64,000 nt of DNA. It comes from Streptomyces mirabilis. GTDB lineage: Bacteria > Actinomycetota > Actinomycetes > Streptomycetales > Streptomycetaceae. Both the position numbers and the translations under genes were made by a program. Shown here in pieces: positions 1 through 9,122 of this stretch; positions within the stretch are counted from its first letter, which is position 1; each line of letters begins with the position of its first letter. The notes beneath the pieces were generated by a model. It was given only the letters and a program-made list of their open reading frames with translations, did no database searches and had not been told where the DNA came from. The stretch spans positions 3,038,001 to 3,102,000 of the forward strand of contig NZ_JBCJKP010000001.1 in the NCBI RefSeq assembly GCF_039503195.1, written 5' to 3'.

Positions 1-1
1 C

Positions 2-1546
2 CTGGACGCCGCGCGGGAGGCGGGCCTGTGGGCGATCGTGCGACCCGGCCCGTACATCTGCGCGGAGTGGGAGAACGGGGGGCTGCCGCACTGGCTGACG
101 GGGAGGCTCCGCACCAGGGACGAGGAGTACGTGGGGCCTGTGGAGCGCTGGTTCCACCAGGTGCTGCACGAGATCGTGCCGCGGCAGATCGACCGCGGCG
201 GTCCGGTGCTGATGGTGCAGGTCGAGAACGAGTACGGAAGTTACGGCTCCGACCAGGTGTATCTGCGGCGCCTGGCGGACGTGCTGCGGGCCGAGGGCGT
301 GCGCGTTCCGCTGGTCACCTCGGACGGTCCCGAGGACCACATGCTCACCGGCGGTTCGATCCCCGGTGTCCTCGCGACCGTCAACTTCGGCTCCCGCGCA
401 CGCGCGGCCTTCGAGGTGCTGCGCCGGCACCGGCCCGAGGGGCCGCTGATGTGCATGGAGTTCTGGTGCGGCTGGTTCGACCACTGGGGCGGCGAGCACG
501 TCGTACGGGATGCGGGGGACGCGGCACAGGCGCTGCGCGAGATCCTGGAGTGCGGGGCTTCGGTCAATCTGTACATGGCGCACGGGGGTACCCACTTCGC
601 GGGCTGGGCGGGGGCGAACCGGGGCGGGGGCGCGCTGCACGAGGGCCCCTTGGAGCCCGACGTCACCTCCTACGACTACGACGCGCCCATCGACGAACTC
701 GGGCGTCCCACCGAGAAGTTCTGGCGCTTCAGGGAGATCCTGGGCGCCTACGCGGACGGGCCGCTGCCGGAGCTGCCGCCCGCGCCCGCGCCGCTCGGTG
801 CGGGCGCGGCCGTGGACCTTCGGGAGTGGGCCGCCCTGGACGCCGTACTGGAGACACTGGGCGGCCGGGACGCCGAGTACCCCGTCCCGCCCACCTTCGA
901 GGAACTGGACGTCGACCGGGGCCTGGTGAAGTACGAGGTGACCGTCCCCGGTCCGCGGGGGCCGTACCCCCTCCTGCTGCGCGGGCTGCGGGACCTGGCG
1001 GTGGTGTACGTCGATGGTGTGGCGGCCGGTGTGCTCACCGAGGACGATCCGGGGCTCAAGGAGCCTGTCGCGGGGCACGCGCGCGTGGAGGCGTGGGTGG
1101 AGTCCCTGGGGAGGGTCAACTACGGTCCGCGTTCGGGTGAGCCGAAGGGCATCACCGGGGGGATGCTGCACGAGCGTCAGTTTCTGCACGGAGTGCGGGC
1201 GCGGGGGCTGCGTCTGGACGCGTTCGACACCGGGGGCGTGGGGCGGGTGCCGTTCGGGGGGCTGCCTGCGGAGGGCGGGCGCGGGCTGTACCGGGGCACC
1301 GTGGAGGTGCGTGGCGCCGGGGACGCCTTCCTCGAACTCCCTGGCTGGACACGGGGGTTCGTATGGGTCAACGGGTTCTGTCTCGGGCGGTACTGGTCGG
1401 TGGGGCCGCAGCGGTCGTTGTACGTTCCCGGGCCGGTGTTGCGTGAGGGTGCCAACGAGGTGTGGCTCCTGGAGCTCCAGGAGCCGTCGCCGACGGCGCC
1501 GGTCCTGAGGCGCCCTGACGCGGCTGCGCCGACGCCGGGCCGATGA
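2..1546 (+). CDS. Beta-galactosidase, glycoside hydrolase family 35 (5'-truncated by window edge)
   Basis: Hydrolyses terminal beta-galactosides. The frame is open from base 2, so the N-terminus lies outside the window; about 514 codons are visible. Family signatures seen: RPGPYICAEWENGG near the visible start, VQVENEYGSYG carrying the predicted acid/base Glu of the NE pair, and MEFWCGWFDHWGG carrying the predicted nucleophile Glu. The rest resembles the C-terminal beta-sandwich/jelly-roll domains of GH35, ending with a WVNGFCLGRYW motif typical of that fold. No signal peptide can be judged because the start is missing, but many Streptomyces GH35 enzymes are cytoplasmic. The stop at 1546 is followed by repeats and not by another gene on this strand. 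Confidence 0.9.
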   Translation: MDAAREAGLWAIVRPGPYICAEWENGGLPHWLTGRLRTRDEEYVGPVERWFHQVLHEIVPRQIDRGGPVLMVQVENEYGSYGSDQVYLRRLADVLRAEGVRVPLVTSDGPEDHMLTGGSIPGVLATVNFGSRARAAFEVLRRHRPEGPLMCMEFWCGWFDHWGGEHVVRDAGDAAQALREILECGASVNLYMAHGGTHFAGWAGANRGGGALHEGPLEPDVTSYDYDAPIDELGRPTEKFWRFREILGAYADGPLPELPPAPAPLGAGAAVDLREWAALDAVLETLGGRDAEYPVPPTFEELDVDRGLVKYEVTVPGPRGPYPLLLRGLRDLAVVYVDGVAAGVLTEDDPGLKEPVAGHARVEAWVESLGRVNYGPRSGEPKGITGGMLHERQFLHGVRARGLRLDAFDTGGVGRVPFGGLPAEGGRGLYRGTVEVRGAGDAFLELPGWTRGFVWVNGFCLGRYWSVGPQRSLYVPGPVLREGANEVWLLELQEPSPTAPVLRRPDAAAPTPGR

Positions 1547-1571
1547 GCCTCGGCCGACCGAGGCTTTCAAG

Positions 1572-1831
1572 GGCGCGGGGAACGGCGCGCCCAGCCCCCA
1601 CCGCCCGACAGCCGAAGAACTTCCGGCGGCCGGGGGATGTGGGGCGCAGCCCCACCCCAGGGGCGCGGGGAACGGCGCGACCAGCCCCCACGCACCCGCA
1701 CCCGAACGACCACAGCCGGACGGGGAACCGGGGCGCAGCCCCGGCCGAGGGGCGCGGGGAACGGCGCGACCAGCCACCGCTCACCCGCACCCGCACCCAA
1801 GCAACTCACCCAGGATCGGGGGGCGCAGCCC

Positions 1832-1834
<3 letters not shown>
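1572..1834. repeat. Cluster of three Streptomyces dispersed repeats with GGGGC-GCA-GCCCC hairpins
   Basis: This is the gap between the GH35 gene and the trypsin gene. A unit close to GGCGCGGGGAACGGCGCG followed by CCAGCC occurs three times (about 1573, 1664 and 1752). Interleaved are small perfect hairpins with a GCA loop at 1639-1655, 1728-1744 and 1820-1832. Similar sequence recurs at 17340-17575. Repeats of this kind are common between Streptomyces genes. They lie where the plus-strand GH35 and minus-strand trypsin transcripts converge, so they may act as bidirectional terminators or mRNA 3' stabilisers. I see no coding potential here. Confidence 0.75.
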
Positions 1835-2728
<894 letters not shown>

Positions 2729-2844
2729 TTAGACGCGGGGGCGCTCCGACAAGGACCCCATTTCGGCCAGCCGCGCCCCGCCGCCCACCGGAACGGCGCT
2801 TAGAGTGGAATGCAGGAGGCCCGGCGTCTTCAGGGGGTACGGAC

Positions 2845-3741
2845 GTGGCGAACGGCGGACCCGTCGAGCACGGCTTCCCGCATCTGGACACGGTGCGGGC
2901 ATCGATCACCGCGCTCTACAAGCGGCTCTCGTACGACACCATCCACACCTTCGCGACCAGCGTGGCCCCTGCCGACGTGGCCTTCGGCGACATCGACGAC
3001 CTGCATCTGGGCGCGCAGCGCGTGGCCCGCGAGATGGTGCACCACTACCACCTCCCGGACGCCCGGCTGATCATCGGCTTCCGCGAGATGACCCAGGCGG
3101 CCAACGTCGAACTCACTGCGGGCCCCGAGTACTTCGTCGAGCTGAACGACCGCTTCCGCTCCCATCGCCGGGACATCGGCGCGGCCCTCGCCCACGAGGT
3201 GATGCACGTCTATCTGCACCGCCTCGACCTCTACTTCCCCGGCACGCGCGACAACGAGATCCTCACGGACACCGCGGCGACCTACCTCGGCGCGGGCTGG
3301 CTGCTTCTCGACGCCTACCGGGAGGACGCCGACTCCTCACAGAAACTCGGCTACCTCACCCCGGAGGAGTTCGGCTACGTCCTCGCCAAACGTGCCCTGG
3401 TCTTCGACGAGGACCCCTCGATCTGGTTCACCAGCCCGCAGGCGTACACGGCGTACACGCGAGGCATGGCGCAGGCGCGCCGTGACGAGCAGCAGCCCCC
3501 GCTGACCGCGGCCGGCTGGGCGGGCCGCCGCCGCTACGCGAAGGACCGGCGGCACGCCCAGGACCACCACGCAGCGGGCCCGCACCCGGGTGTCCCCTAC
3601 GCGTTCAGCCCCGACAGCCGCGGACCCCTGCGCGTCTCCTTCCCCTGCCCGACCTGCCACCAGCGGATCCGCGTGCCGGTCCGGGGCCGGGTACGGGCGC
3701 GCTGCACGCTGTGCAGGACGGTGCTGGAGTGCGACACGTAG
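2845..3741 (+). CDS. HExxH zinc metallopeptidase-like protein with C-terminal zinc ribbon
   Basis: A 298-aa soluble protein of unknown role. HEVMH at residues 117-121 is an HExxH zinc-protease motif, with more acidic residues downstream (NEILTDTAATYLGAGW) that could supply the third ligand. The C-terminus carries CPTCH (C268, C271) and CTLC (C287, C290), a probable treble-clef or zinc-ribbon domain. There is no signal peptide or membrane segment, so action is presumably cytoplasmic. The GTG start at 2845 follows a GGGGG stretch; upstream in-frame sequence lacks a better start. It is divergent from the trypsin gene and co-directional with the ankyrin gene. Substrate and family name are not recognised. 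Confidence 0.72.
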   Translation: MANGGPVEHGFPHLDTVRASITALYKRLSYDTIHTFATSVAPADVAFGDIDDLHLGAQRVAREMVHHYHLPDARLIIGFREMTQAANVELTAGPEYFVELNDRFRSHRRDIGAALAHEVMHVYLHRLDLYFPGTRDNEILTDTAATYLGAGWLLLDAYREDADSSQKLGYLTPEEFGYVLAKRALVFDEDPSIWFTSPQAYTAYTRGMAQARRDEQQPPLTAAGWAGRRRYAKDRRHAQDHHAAGPHPGVPYAFSPDSRGPLRVSFPCPTCHQRIRVPVRGRVRARCTLCRTVLECDT

Positions 3742-3837
3742 GACATGCGACGCACGCGGGCGGCGTGTGGGGGGAGGTGAGACACAACACCCCCAAAGAC
3801 TTTGCCTCTCGCGTCCTTCGCGAGCGAGGGTCGAAGG

Positions 3838-5277
3838 ATGAGCACGAACGACCCCGCGGCACACCTCTTCACGGCTGTGCACGAGGGTGACGAGGACGCG
3901 GTGGTACGGCTGCTGCGCTCCGGTGTGAGCCCGGACGCGGTGGACGAGGACGGTCAGACGGCGCTGTATCTCGCGGCGGTGAGCGACCGGCCCGGCGTCG
4001 CACGACTGCTGCTGGTGGCCGGCGCCGCGCCCGACCGGCTCAGCCAGGGCACGGACGCGCCGCTGTGCGGGGCGGCGTGCGGTGGGCACACGGAGGTCGT
4101 ACGCGCCCTGCTGGCGGCCGGGGCCGCGCCGGACACGGTGGAGGAGTTCGGGTTCACGGCGCTGACGTGGGCGGTGCGGCTGGGGCGGGTCGCGGTGGTG
4201 AGGGAGCTCCTCGCGGCGGGCGCGGACCCCGACCGTCCGGGCCCGACCGGTGAGCCCCCGCTCGTCGCGGCCGCCCGCCGGGGCTCGCCCGGCTGTGTAC
4301 GCGCCCTCCTGCGGCACGGAGCGCGGGCGCGGTCGGCGGCGCTCGCCGAGGCCCACCGCCGGCTGACCGCCGATGGGGAGACCGAGGTGCGCGCGGGCCT
4401 GGAGGAGACCTGGGGCCCGGGCCGTCCCTCCGTCACCCACCGCTACCCGGAGGACGGTGGCACCACCGTGGAGGTCCAACTCCTCGACCCGGCCGGGAAT
4501 CCCGTCGCGAGCAACGACCAGCAGACGGGCCACGCCGCGATAGCGACCCTCCTCGAATCCGCCCTCGGCATCACCGCGCCCGCCGCCGAACTGGCCGCCC
4601 GCGCCCTGCGTCCCGCCGATCCCGGCAACGACGACTGGACCGAGGCGGCGACGGCGCTGGGCCTGCGCGGCGACGAGGAGACGTTCCGGGCGGCGGTCGA
4701 GTGGTGCGCCGCCCCCGACCCCCTGCGCCAGGCCTTCGGCGCGGACGTACTGGGCCGCCTGGGCAACCCCCACGGCCTGCCGATCCTGCGCGTCCTCACC
4801 GGCGCGACCGACCCCGTGATCCGCGACCGGGCGGCGACCGCGCTGGCACGGCTGGACTCCCCGGCCCGTCCGGTCCTTGAACCACGCGCCCACAGGGATA
4901 CGTCCTCCGGGATCGTCCGCACGGATGGAGGCGCCCCCTACCCCGCCCCGTACACCGCCCCCGGAACCTCCGCCTCCGCCAACAGCTTCAGGGCCGTGTC
5001 GCCGGCCTCGGACGGGGTCCAGCGGGCGCCCTTGTCCGCGGTGGGGCCCGGCCGCCAGCCCTCCATGACCGTGATGCGGCCGCCCTCGGTCTCGAAGACG
5101 CGGCCGGTGACTCCGGTGCTCGCGCTCGCGCCGAGCCAGACGACGAGGGGGGAGACGTTCTCGGGGGCCATCGCGTCGAAGGAATCGGCGTCGGGGGCCG
5201 CCATGGTGTCCGCGAAGGTGCGTTCGGTCATCCGGGTGCGGGCCGCGGGGGCGATCGCGTTGACCTGGACTCCGTAG
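3838..5277 (+). CDS. Ankyrin-repeat protein; 3' end runs antisense into the next gene
   Basis: Starts with ATG at 3838 after GAGGG. Residues about 8-170 form at least four ankyrin repeats (for example DEDGQTALYLAAVSDRPGVARLLLVAGAAPD and the similar units after it), a protein-protein interaction module. A HEAT-like helical part follows (ADVLGRLGNPHGLPILRVLTGA...VIRDRAATALARLDSP). After about residue 355 the frame stays open for another 130 codons but turns compositionally odd, rich in Pro, Ser and Ala, and overlaps the 3' end of the convergent SDR gene by 340 nt. The functional protein probably ends near base 4890, and a frameshift or lost stop there would explain the tail. No enzymatic function is predicted. 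Confidence 0.68.
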   Translation: MSTNDPAAHLFTAVHEGDEDAVVRLLRSGVSPDAVDEDGQTALYLAAVSDRPGVARLLLVAGAAPDRLSQGTDAPLCGAACGGHTEVVRALLAAGAAPDTVEEFGFTALTWAVRLGRVAVVRELLAAGADPDRPGPTGEPPLVAAARRGSPGCVRALLRHGARARSAALAEAHRRLTADGETEVRAGLEETWGPGRPSVTHRYPEDGGTTVEVQLLDPAGNPVASNDQQTGHAAIATLLESALGITAPAAELAARALRPADPGNDDWTEAATALGLRGDEETFRAAVEWCAAPDPLRQAFGADVLGRLGNPHGLPILRVLTGATDPVIRDRAATALARLDSPARPVLEPRAHRDTSSGIVRTDGGAPYPAPYTAPGTSASANSFRAVSPASDGVQRAPLSAVGPGRQPSMTVMRPPSVSKTRPVTPVLALAPSQTTRGETFSGAIASKESASGAAMVSAKVRSVIRVRAAGAIALTWTP

Positions 5278-5855
5278 CGGCCCAGTTCGGCCGCGGCGAC
5301 CAGGGTCAGGCCGATGATCCCGGCCTTGGCGGCACTGTAGTTGCCCTGTCCGACCGAACCCAACAGACCCGCCCCGCTGCTGGTGTTGACGACCCTGGCC
5401 CGGGGCGTGCGACCGTCCTTCGCCTCCGTCCGCCAGTGCGCCGCCGCGTGCTTCAGCGGCAGGAAGTGGCCCTTGAGGTGGACGCGCAGCACGGCGTCCC
5501 AGTCGTCCTCGTCGAGGTTGACGAGCATCCGGTCGCGCAGGAACCCCGCGTTGTTGACGAGGGTGTCCAGGCGTCCGTACGTCTCCAGCGCGGTGCGTAC
5601 GAGGGAGGCGGCGCCCTCGGTGGTGGCGATGTCGCCGCTGTGGGCCACCGCCCGTCCGCCCGCCGCCCGGATCTCCTCGACGACCCGCGCGGCCGGGCTG
5701 TCCGGGCCGGGCGTGCCGTCGAGGCCCACCCCGAGGTCGTTCACGACGATCCGCGCCCCCTCGGCGGCGTACGCGAGCGCGTGCGCGCGGCCGAGTCCGC
5801 GCCCGGCGCCCGTGACGATCACGACCCGCCCCTCGCACAGCAGCGGTCCACTCAT
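4938..5855 (-). CDS. Short-chain dehydrogenase, Rv3548c-like, in the HIP/steroid degradation cluster
   Basis: A 305-aa NAD(P)-dependent oxidoreductase. It shows the Rossmann glycine motif TGAGRGLGRAH near residue 15, NNAG at the end of strand 4 and the catalytic SxnYxxxK arrangement (NTSSGAG...GNYSAAKAG). Length and position next to a second SDR match the Rv3548c/Rv3549c pair of the mycobacterial KstR2 regulon. It starts at ATG 5855 inside the stop of the upstream SDR (ATGA overlap), with AGGAGG just ahead, so translation is coupled. Its role is probably oxidation of a hydroxyacyl-CoA or ring alcohol of a steroid C/D-ring intermediate, but the exact step is not established. Its 3' end overlaps the antisense ankyrin frame. 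Confidence 0.85.
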   Translation of the reverse strand: MSGPLLCEGRVVIVTGAGRGLGRAHALAYAAEGARIVVNDLGVGLDGTPGPDSPAARVVEEIRAAGGRAVAHSGDIATTEGAASLVRTALETYGRLDTLVNNAGFLRDRMLVNLDEDDWDAVLRVHLKGHFLPLKHAAAHWRTEAKDGRTPRARVVNTSSGAGLLGSVGQGNYSAAKAGIIGLTLVAAAELGRYGVQVNAIAPAARTRMTERTFADTMAAPDADSFDAMAPENVSPLVVWLGASASTGVTGRVFETEGGRITVMEGWRPGPTADKGARWTPSEAGDTALKLLAEAEVPGAVYGAG

Positions 5856-6631
5856 CTCAGTCCTCCTGGGGCCTGTCCGGACGTGCCGGGCTTGTTGGCG
5901 GTCGCCGCGTCCAGGAAGGCGGGCCGCTCGCCGCCGCCGTGGACGAGCAGCGAGGCCCCGCTGACGTACCTCGCCGCGTCCGAGGCGAGGAAGACGGCGG
6001 CCCCGCCGATGTCGGACGGGTCGGCGAGGCGGCCCAGCGGGACGGTGCGGGAGACGGCCGCGATGCCGTCCTCGCCGCCGTAGTGCAGATGGGAGAGTTC
6101 GGTGCGGACCATGCCGACGACGAGGGTGTTGACCCGGACGTCGGGAGCCCACTCGACGGCCATCGAACGGGCCAGGTTCTCCAGGCCCGCCTTGGCCGCC
6201 CCGTAGGCCGCCGACCCGGGCGACGGCCGCGCCCCGCTCACGCTGCCGATCATCACGATCGATCCCCGGGCCCGCCTGAGGTGCTCGTACGCGGCGAGCG
6301 AGGCGGTCAGCGGCGCGACGAGGTTCAGCTCGATCACCCGCGCGTGGCGCCCGGCGTCCGCCTCCGTCAGTGGCCGGTAGGGCGCGCCGCCCGCGTTGTT
6401 GACCAGCACGTCGAGCCGGGGCAGCGCGGCGAAGAAAGCGTGCACGGCGGCCGGGTCGCGGAGGTCCACGGACACGAACTCCGTGCCCTCCAGCGGTACG
6501 TCGGGGGGTCTGCGGGCGCAGACCACCACGTCCGCGCCCGCCTCGACGAACGCCCGGGCGATCCCGGCCCCCACCCCACGGGTGCCGCCCGTGACGACGA
6601 CGGTCCTGCCCCCGAGATCCAGGTTGTCCAC
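5852..6631 (-). CDS. Short-chain dehydrogenase, Rv3549c-like, first gene of the leftward steroid operon
   Basis: A classical 259-aa SDR: TGGTRGVGAGIA cofactor loop near the N-terminus, LVNNAGG, and the catalytic Ser-Tyr-Lys in GSVSGARPSPGSAAYGAAKAG. The GTG start at 6631 is preceded by GGGAGG. The size equals what I recall for Rv3549c (259 aa). It is transcribed divergently from echA20 across a 99-bp gap holding the palindrome at 6680-6693, so both directions are probably repressed by the KstR2-like regulator encoded at 12031. It is coupled to the downstream SDR by a 4-nt overlap. The exact substrate is unknown; a hydroxylated HIP-derived CoA ester is likely. Confidence 0.85.
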   Translation of the reverse strand: MDNLDLGGRTVVVTGGTRGVGAGIARAFVEAGADVVVCARRPPDVPLEGTEFVSVDLRDPAAVHAFFAALPRLDVLVNNAGGAPYRPLTEADAGRHARVIELNLVAPLTASLAAYEHLRRARGSIVMIGSVSGARPSPGSAAYGAAKAGLENLARSMAVEWAPDVRVNTLVVGMVRTELSHLHYGGEDGIAAVSRTVPLGRLADPSDIGGAAVFLASDAARYVSGASLLVHGGGERPAFLDAATANKPGTSGQAPGGLR

Positions 6632-6679
6632 AGGGCCTCCCGCCCGGATGCATTCACTGCTAGCTTCGAGAGTGCGCCT

Positions 6680-6693
6680 AACAAACGTTTGGT
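6680..6693. promoter_or_regulatory. KstR2-type operator between the SDR operon and echA20
   Basis: The 14-mer AACAAACGTTTGGT has a perfect 10-bp palindromic core (CAAACGTTTG, 6682-6691). It fits the mycobacterial KstR2 motif AnCAAGnnCTTGnT with one change per half-site. It lies 48 nt from the SDR start and 37 nt from the echA20 start, so one bound dimer could block both promoters. It matches the reverse complement of the site at 13490-13503 at 12 of 14 positions. Confidence 0.75.
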
Positions 6694-6730
6694 GGAATGG
6701 TCCTGAGGTGGAAAGGTAGCTGATGCGTCC

Positions 6731-7495
6731 ATGGGTGTCTCCACCTCGTCCCCGGAAAAGGGGATTTCCGTCGTCACGGTCGACTTCCCGCCGGTGAACG
6801 CGCTGCCGGTGCGCGGCTGGTTCGACCTGGCCGACGCCCTGCGCGCGGCGGGCCGCGACCCCGGCGTCCGGTGCGTCGTGCTGACGGCCGAGGGGCGCGG
6901 TTTCAACGCGGGCGTGGACATCAAGGAGATGCAGCGCGAGACCAGGGACAGTGGGGGCCATCGCGCACTCATAGGGGCGAACCGCGGCTGTTTCGAGGCC
7001 TTCGCCGCGGTCTACGAGTGCGAGGTCCCCGTCGTCGCGGCGGTGCACGGCTTCTGTCTGGGCGGCGGGATCGGGCTGGTGGGGAACGCGGACGCGATCG
7101 TGGCGAGCGAGGACGCCACGTTCGGCCTGCCCGAGCTGGACCGCGGCGCCCTCGGCGCGGCCACGCATCTGGCCCGCCTGGTCCCGGGCCACCTGGTGCG
7201 CGCGCTGTACTACACCTCGCGCACGGCGACCGCAGCCGAGCTGCACGCGCACGGCTCGGTGTGGCGGGTCGTGCCGCGCGGGGAACTCCTGGGCGCCGCG
7301 CTGGAGCTGGCGCGTGAGATCGCCGCCAAGGACGGCGAGCTGATCCGGCTCGCGAAGGCCGCGCTCAACGGCATCGACCCCGTGGACGTGCGCCGCAGCT
7401 ACCGATTCGAGCAGGGCTTCACCTTCGAGGCGAACCTCGGCGGGGTCGCCGACCGTGTCCGCGACACCTTCGGAAAGGAGGAGGTCGACAGGTGA
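6731..7495 (+). CDS. echA20: Enoyl-CoA hydratase/isomerase family ring hydrolase, EchA20-like
   Basis: A 254-aa crotonase-superfamily protein. The oxyanion-hole segments are visible as EGRGFNAGVDIKEM and GFCLGGGIGL. In Mycobacterium, EchA20 hydrolytically opens the five-membered D ring of the HIP-derived dione CoA ester, giving COCHEA-CoA. Assignment rests on the order echA20-ipdA-ipdB-ipdC, which matches Rv3550-Rv3553. The ATG at 6731 lies 37 nt after the KstR2-type palindrome. The stop overlaps the ipdA GTG by 4 nt. A generic enoyl-CoA hydratase role cannot be excluded on sequence alone, but context makes EchA20 much more likely. Confidence 0.88.
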   Translation: MGVSTSSPEKGISVVTVDFPPVNALPVRGWFDLADALRAAGRDPGVRCVVLTAEGRGFNAGVDIKEMQRETRDSGGHRALIGANRGCFEAFAAVYECEVPVVAAVHGFCLGGGIGLVGNADAIVASEDATFGLPELDRGALGAATHLARLVPGHLVRALYYTSRTATAAELHAHGSVWRVVPRGELLGAALELAREIAAKDGELIRLAKAALNGIDPVDVRRSYRFEQGFTFEANLGGVADRVRDTFGKEEVDR

Positions 7496-8355
7496 GCGAC
7501 AAGACGATGACCACCGACGAGGTGGTCTCCCGGCTCCACAGCGGGATGACTCTCGGCATCGGCGGCTGGGGCTCGCGCCGCAAGCCGATGGCCCTGGTGA
7601 GAGCACTGCTCCGCACCAAGATCACCGATCTCACCGTGGTGTCGTACGGCGGCCCGGACGTCGGCCTGCTCGCCGCCGCGGGCCGGATCCACAGGCTCGT
7701 CACCGCCTTCACCACCCTCGACTCGATCCCGCTCGAACCGCACTACCGGGCGGCGCGCGAGCGCGGGGCGTTCGAGCTGACGGAGGTCGACGAGGCGATG
7801 TTCATGTGGGGCCTGCACGCCGCCGCGAACCGCCTGCCCTTCCTCCCCGTCCGGGCCGGGCTCGGCTCGGACGTGATGCGGGTCAACCCCGGCCTGCGGA
7901 CGGTCACTTCGCCGTACGCCGATGCCTCCTCGGGGGTACGGGAGGAGCTCGTCGCCATGCCCGCCCTGCGCCTGGACGCGGCCCTGGTGCACATGAACCG
8001 CGCCGACCGCCTGGGCAACGGCCAGTATCTGGGCCCGGACCCGTACTTCGACGACCTGTTCTGCGAGGCGGCCGACGCCGCGTACGTCTCGTGCGAGCGC
8101 GTGGTCGACACGGCGGAGCTCACCAAGGAGGCCGCCCCGCAGACGCTGCTGCTGAAGCGGTCGAGCGTGACGGGCGTGGTCGAGACTCCGAACGGCGCGC
8201 ACTTCACGTCCTGCGCCCCCGACCACGGACGCGACGAGCCCTTCCAGGAGCTCTACGCCACCACGCCGTACGCCGAGTTCGCCGCGCGCTTCCTCGCCGG
8301 CGACGAGCAGGCCTACCAGTCCGCCGTACGGGCCTGGCACAAGGAGCAGCGATGA
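7492..8355 (+). CDS. ipdA: Steroid ring-C hydrolase alpha subunit, IpdA
   Basis: A 287-aa protein of the CoA-transferase alpha-subunit fold, with the glycine-rich GMTLGIGGWGSRRKP near residue 18. IpdAB is not a true CoA-transferase: in M. tuberculosis and Rhodococcus it hydrolyses the six-membered ring of COCHEA-CoA, leading toward MOODA-CoA. A catalytic glutamate is known in the mycobacterial alpha subunit; here the candidate residues lie in TEVDEAMFMWGL (about 97-107). The gene starts with GTG inside the echA20 stop (GTGA) and ends over the ipdB start (ATGA), consistent with stoichiometric synthesis of a heteromeric enzyme. Confidence 0.9.
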   Translation: MSDKTMTTDEVVSRLHSGMTLGIGGWGSRRKPMALVRALLRTKITDLTVVSYGGPDVGLLAAAGRIHRLVTAFTTLDSIPLEPHYRAARERGAFELTEVDEAMFMWGLHAAANRLPFLPVRAGLGSDVMRVNPGLRTVTSPYADASSGVREELVAMPALRLDAALVHMNRADRLGNGQYLGPDPYFDDLFCEAADAAYVSCERVVDTAELTKEAAPQTLLLKRSSVTGVVETPNGAHFTSCAPDHGRDEPFQELYATTPYAEFAARFLAGDEQAYQSAVRAWHKEQR

Positions 8356-9122
8356 GCCCCGCGTCCACTCCCGCCCCCGGCGCCCCCGCAGCCGCGGTCA
8401 CCCGCGCCGAGTACTGCGTGATCGCCTGCGCCGAGGCCTGGCGGGACAACGGCGAGGTCCTCGCCAGCCCCATGGGCCCCATCCCCTCCATCGGCGCCCG
8501 TCTCGCCCAGCGCACCTTCTCCCCCGATCTGCTGCTGACCGACGGCGAGGCGATGCTCGTCGGCCTCGACGGCACTCCGGAGGGCTGGCTGCCGTACCGG
8601 CGGCACCTGGCCATGGTCACCGGCGGACGTCGGCACGTGATGATGGGCGCGAGCCAGCTCGACCGCTTCGGCAACCAGAACATCTCCTGCGTCGGGGACT
8701 GGTCCAGGCCCACGCGCCAGCTGCTCGGCGTGCGCGGCGCGCCGGTCAACACCCTGAACAACCCGACCAGTTACTGGGTCCCCAGGCACTCGCCGCGCGT
8801 CTTCGTCGAGCGGGTCGACATGGTGTGCGGGGTGGGGTACGACCGTGCCGCCGCCGCGGGCCCGAGCGCCACCCGTTTTCATCGCATCCCGCGCGTGGTG
8901 AGCGACCTCGGTGTCTTCGACTTCGCCACGTCCGACCACTCGATGCGGCTCGCCTCACTGCACCCGGGCGTCACCGTGGAGCAGGTGCGGGAGGCGACGG
9001 GCTTTGAGCTGTCGGTGCCCGACGAGGTGCCCCGCACCCGTGAACCGACGCCCGAGGAACTGAGACTGATCCGCGAGGTCATCGATCCGGGCGGCGCCCG
9101 GGATCGAGAGGTCAGGAGCTGA
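8352..9122 (+). CDS. ipdB: Steroid ring-C hydrolase beta subunit, IpdB
   Basis: A 256-aa partner of IpdA with the CoA-transferase beta-subunit fold. The first about 15 residues are a low-complexity Ala/Pro leader; the conserved body begins at TRAEYCVIACAEAWRDNGEVLASPMG. Motifs such as GGRRHVMMGASQLDRFGNQN and the VNTLNNPTSYWVPRHSPRVFVERVD block fit the IpdB group and not acetate or succinyl-CoA transferases. The start codon overlaps the ipdA stop by 4 nt, and the stop shares one base with the ipdC start (TGATG). The function requires IpdA. Confidence 0.9.
   Translation: MSPASTPAPGAPAAAVTRAEYCVIACAEAWRDNGEVLASPMGPIPSIGARLAQRTFSPDLLLTDGEAMLVGLDGTPEGWLPYRRHLAMVTGGRRHVMMGASQLDRFGNQNISCVGDWSRPTRQLLGVRGAPVNTLNNPTSYWVPRHSPRVFVERVDMVCGVGYDRAAAAGPSATRFHRIPRVVSDLGVFDFATSDHSMRLASLHPGVTVEQVREATGFELSVPDEVPRTREPTPEELRLIREVIDPGGARDREVRS

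Noticed and set aside
3337..5838. 833-codon minus-strand frame over the ankyrin and SDR genes
   Set aside because: It runs out of frame through the conserved SDR and is Arg/Gly-rich noise.
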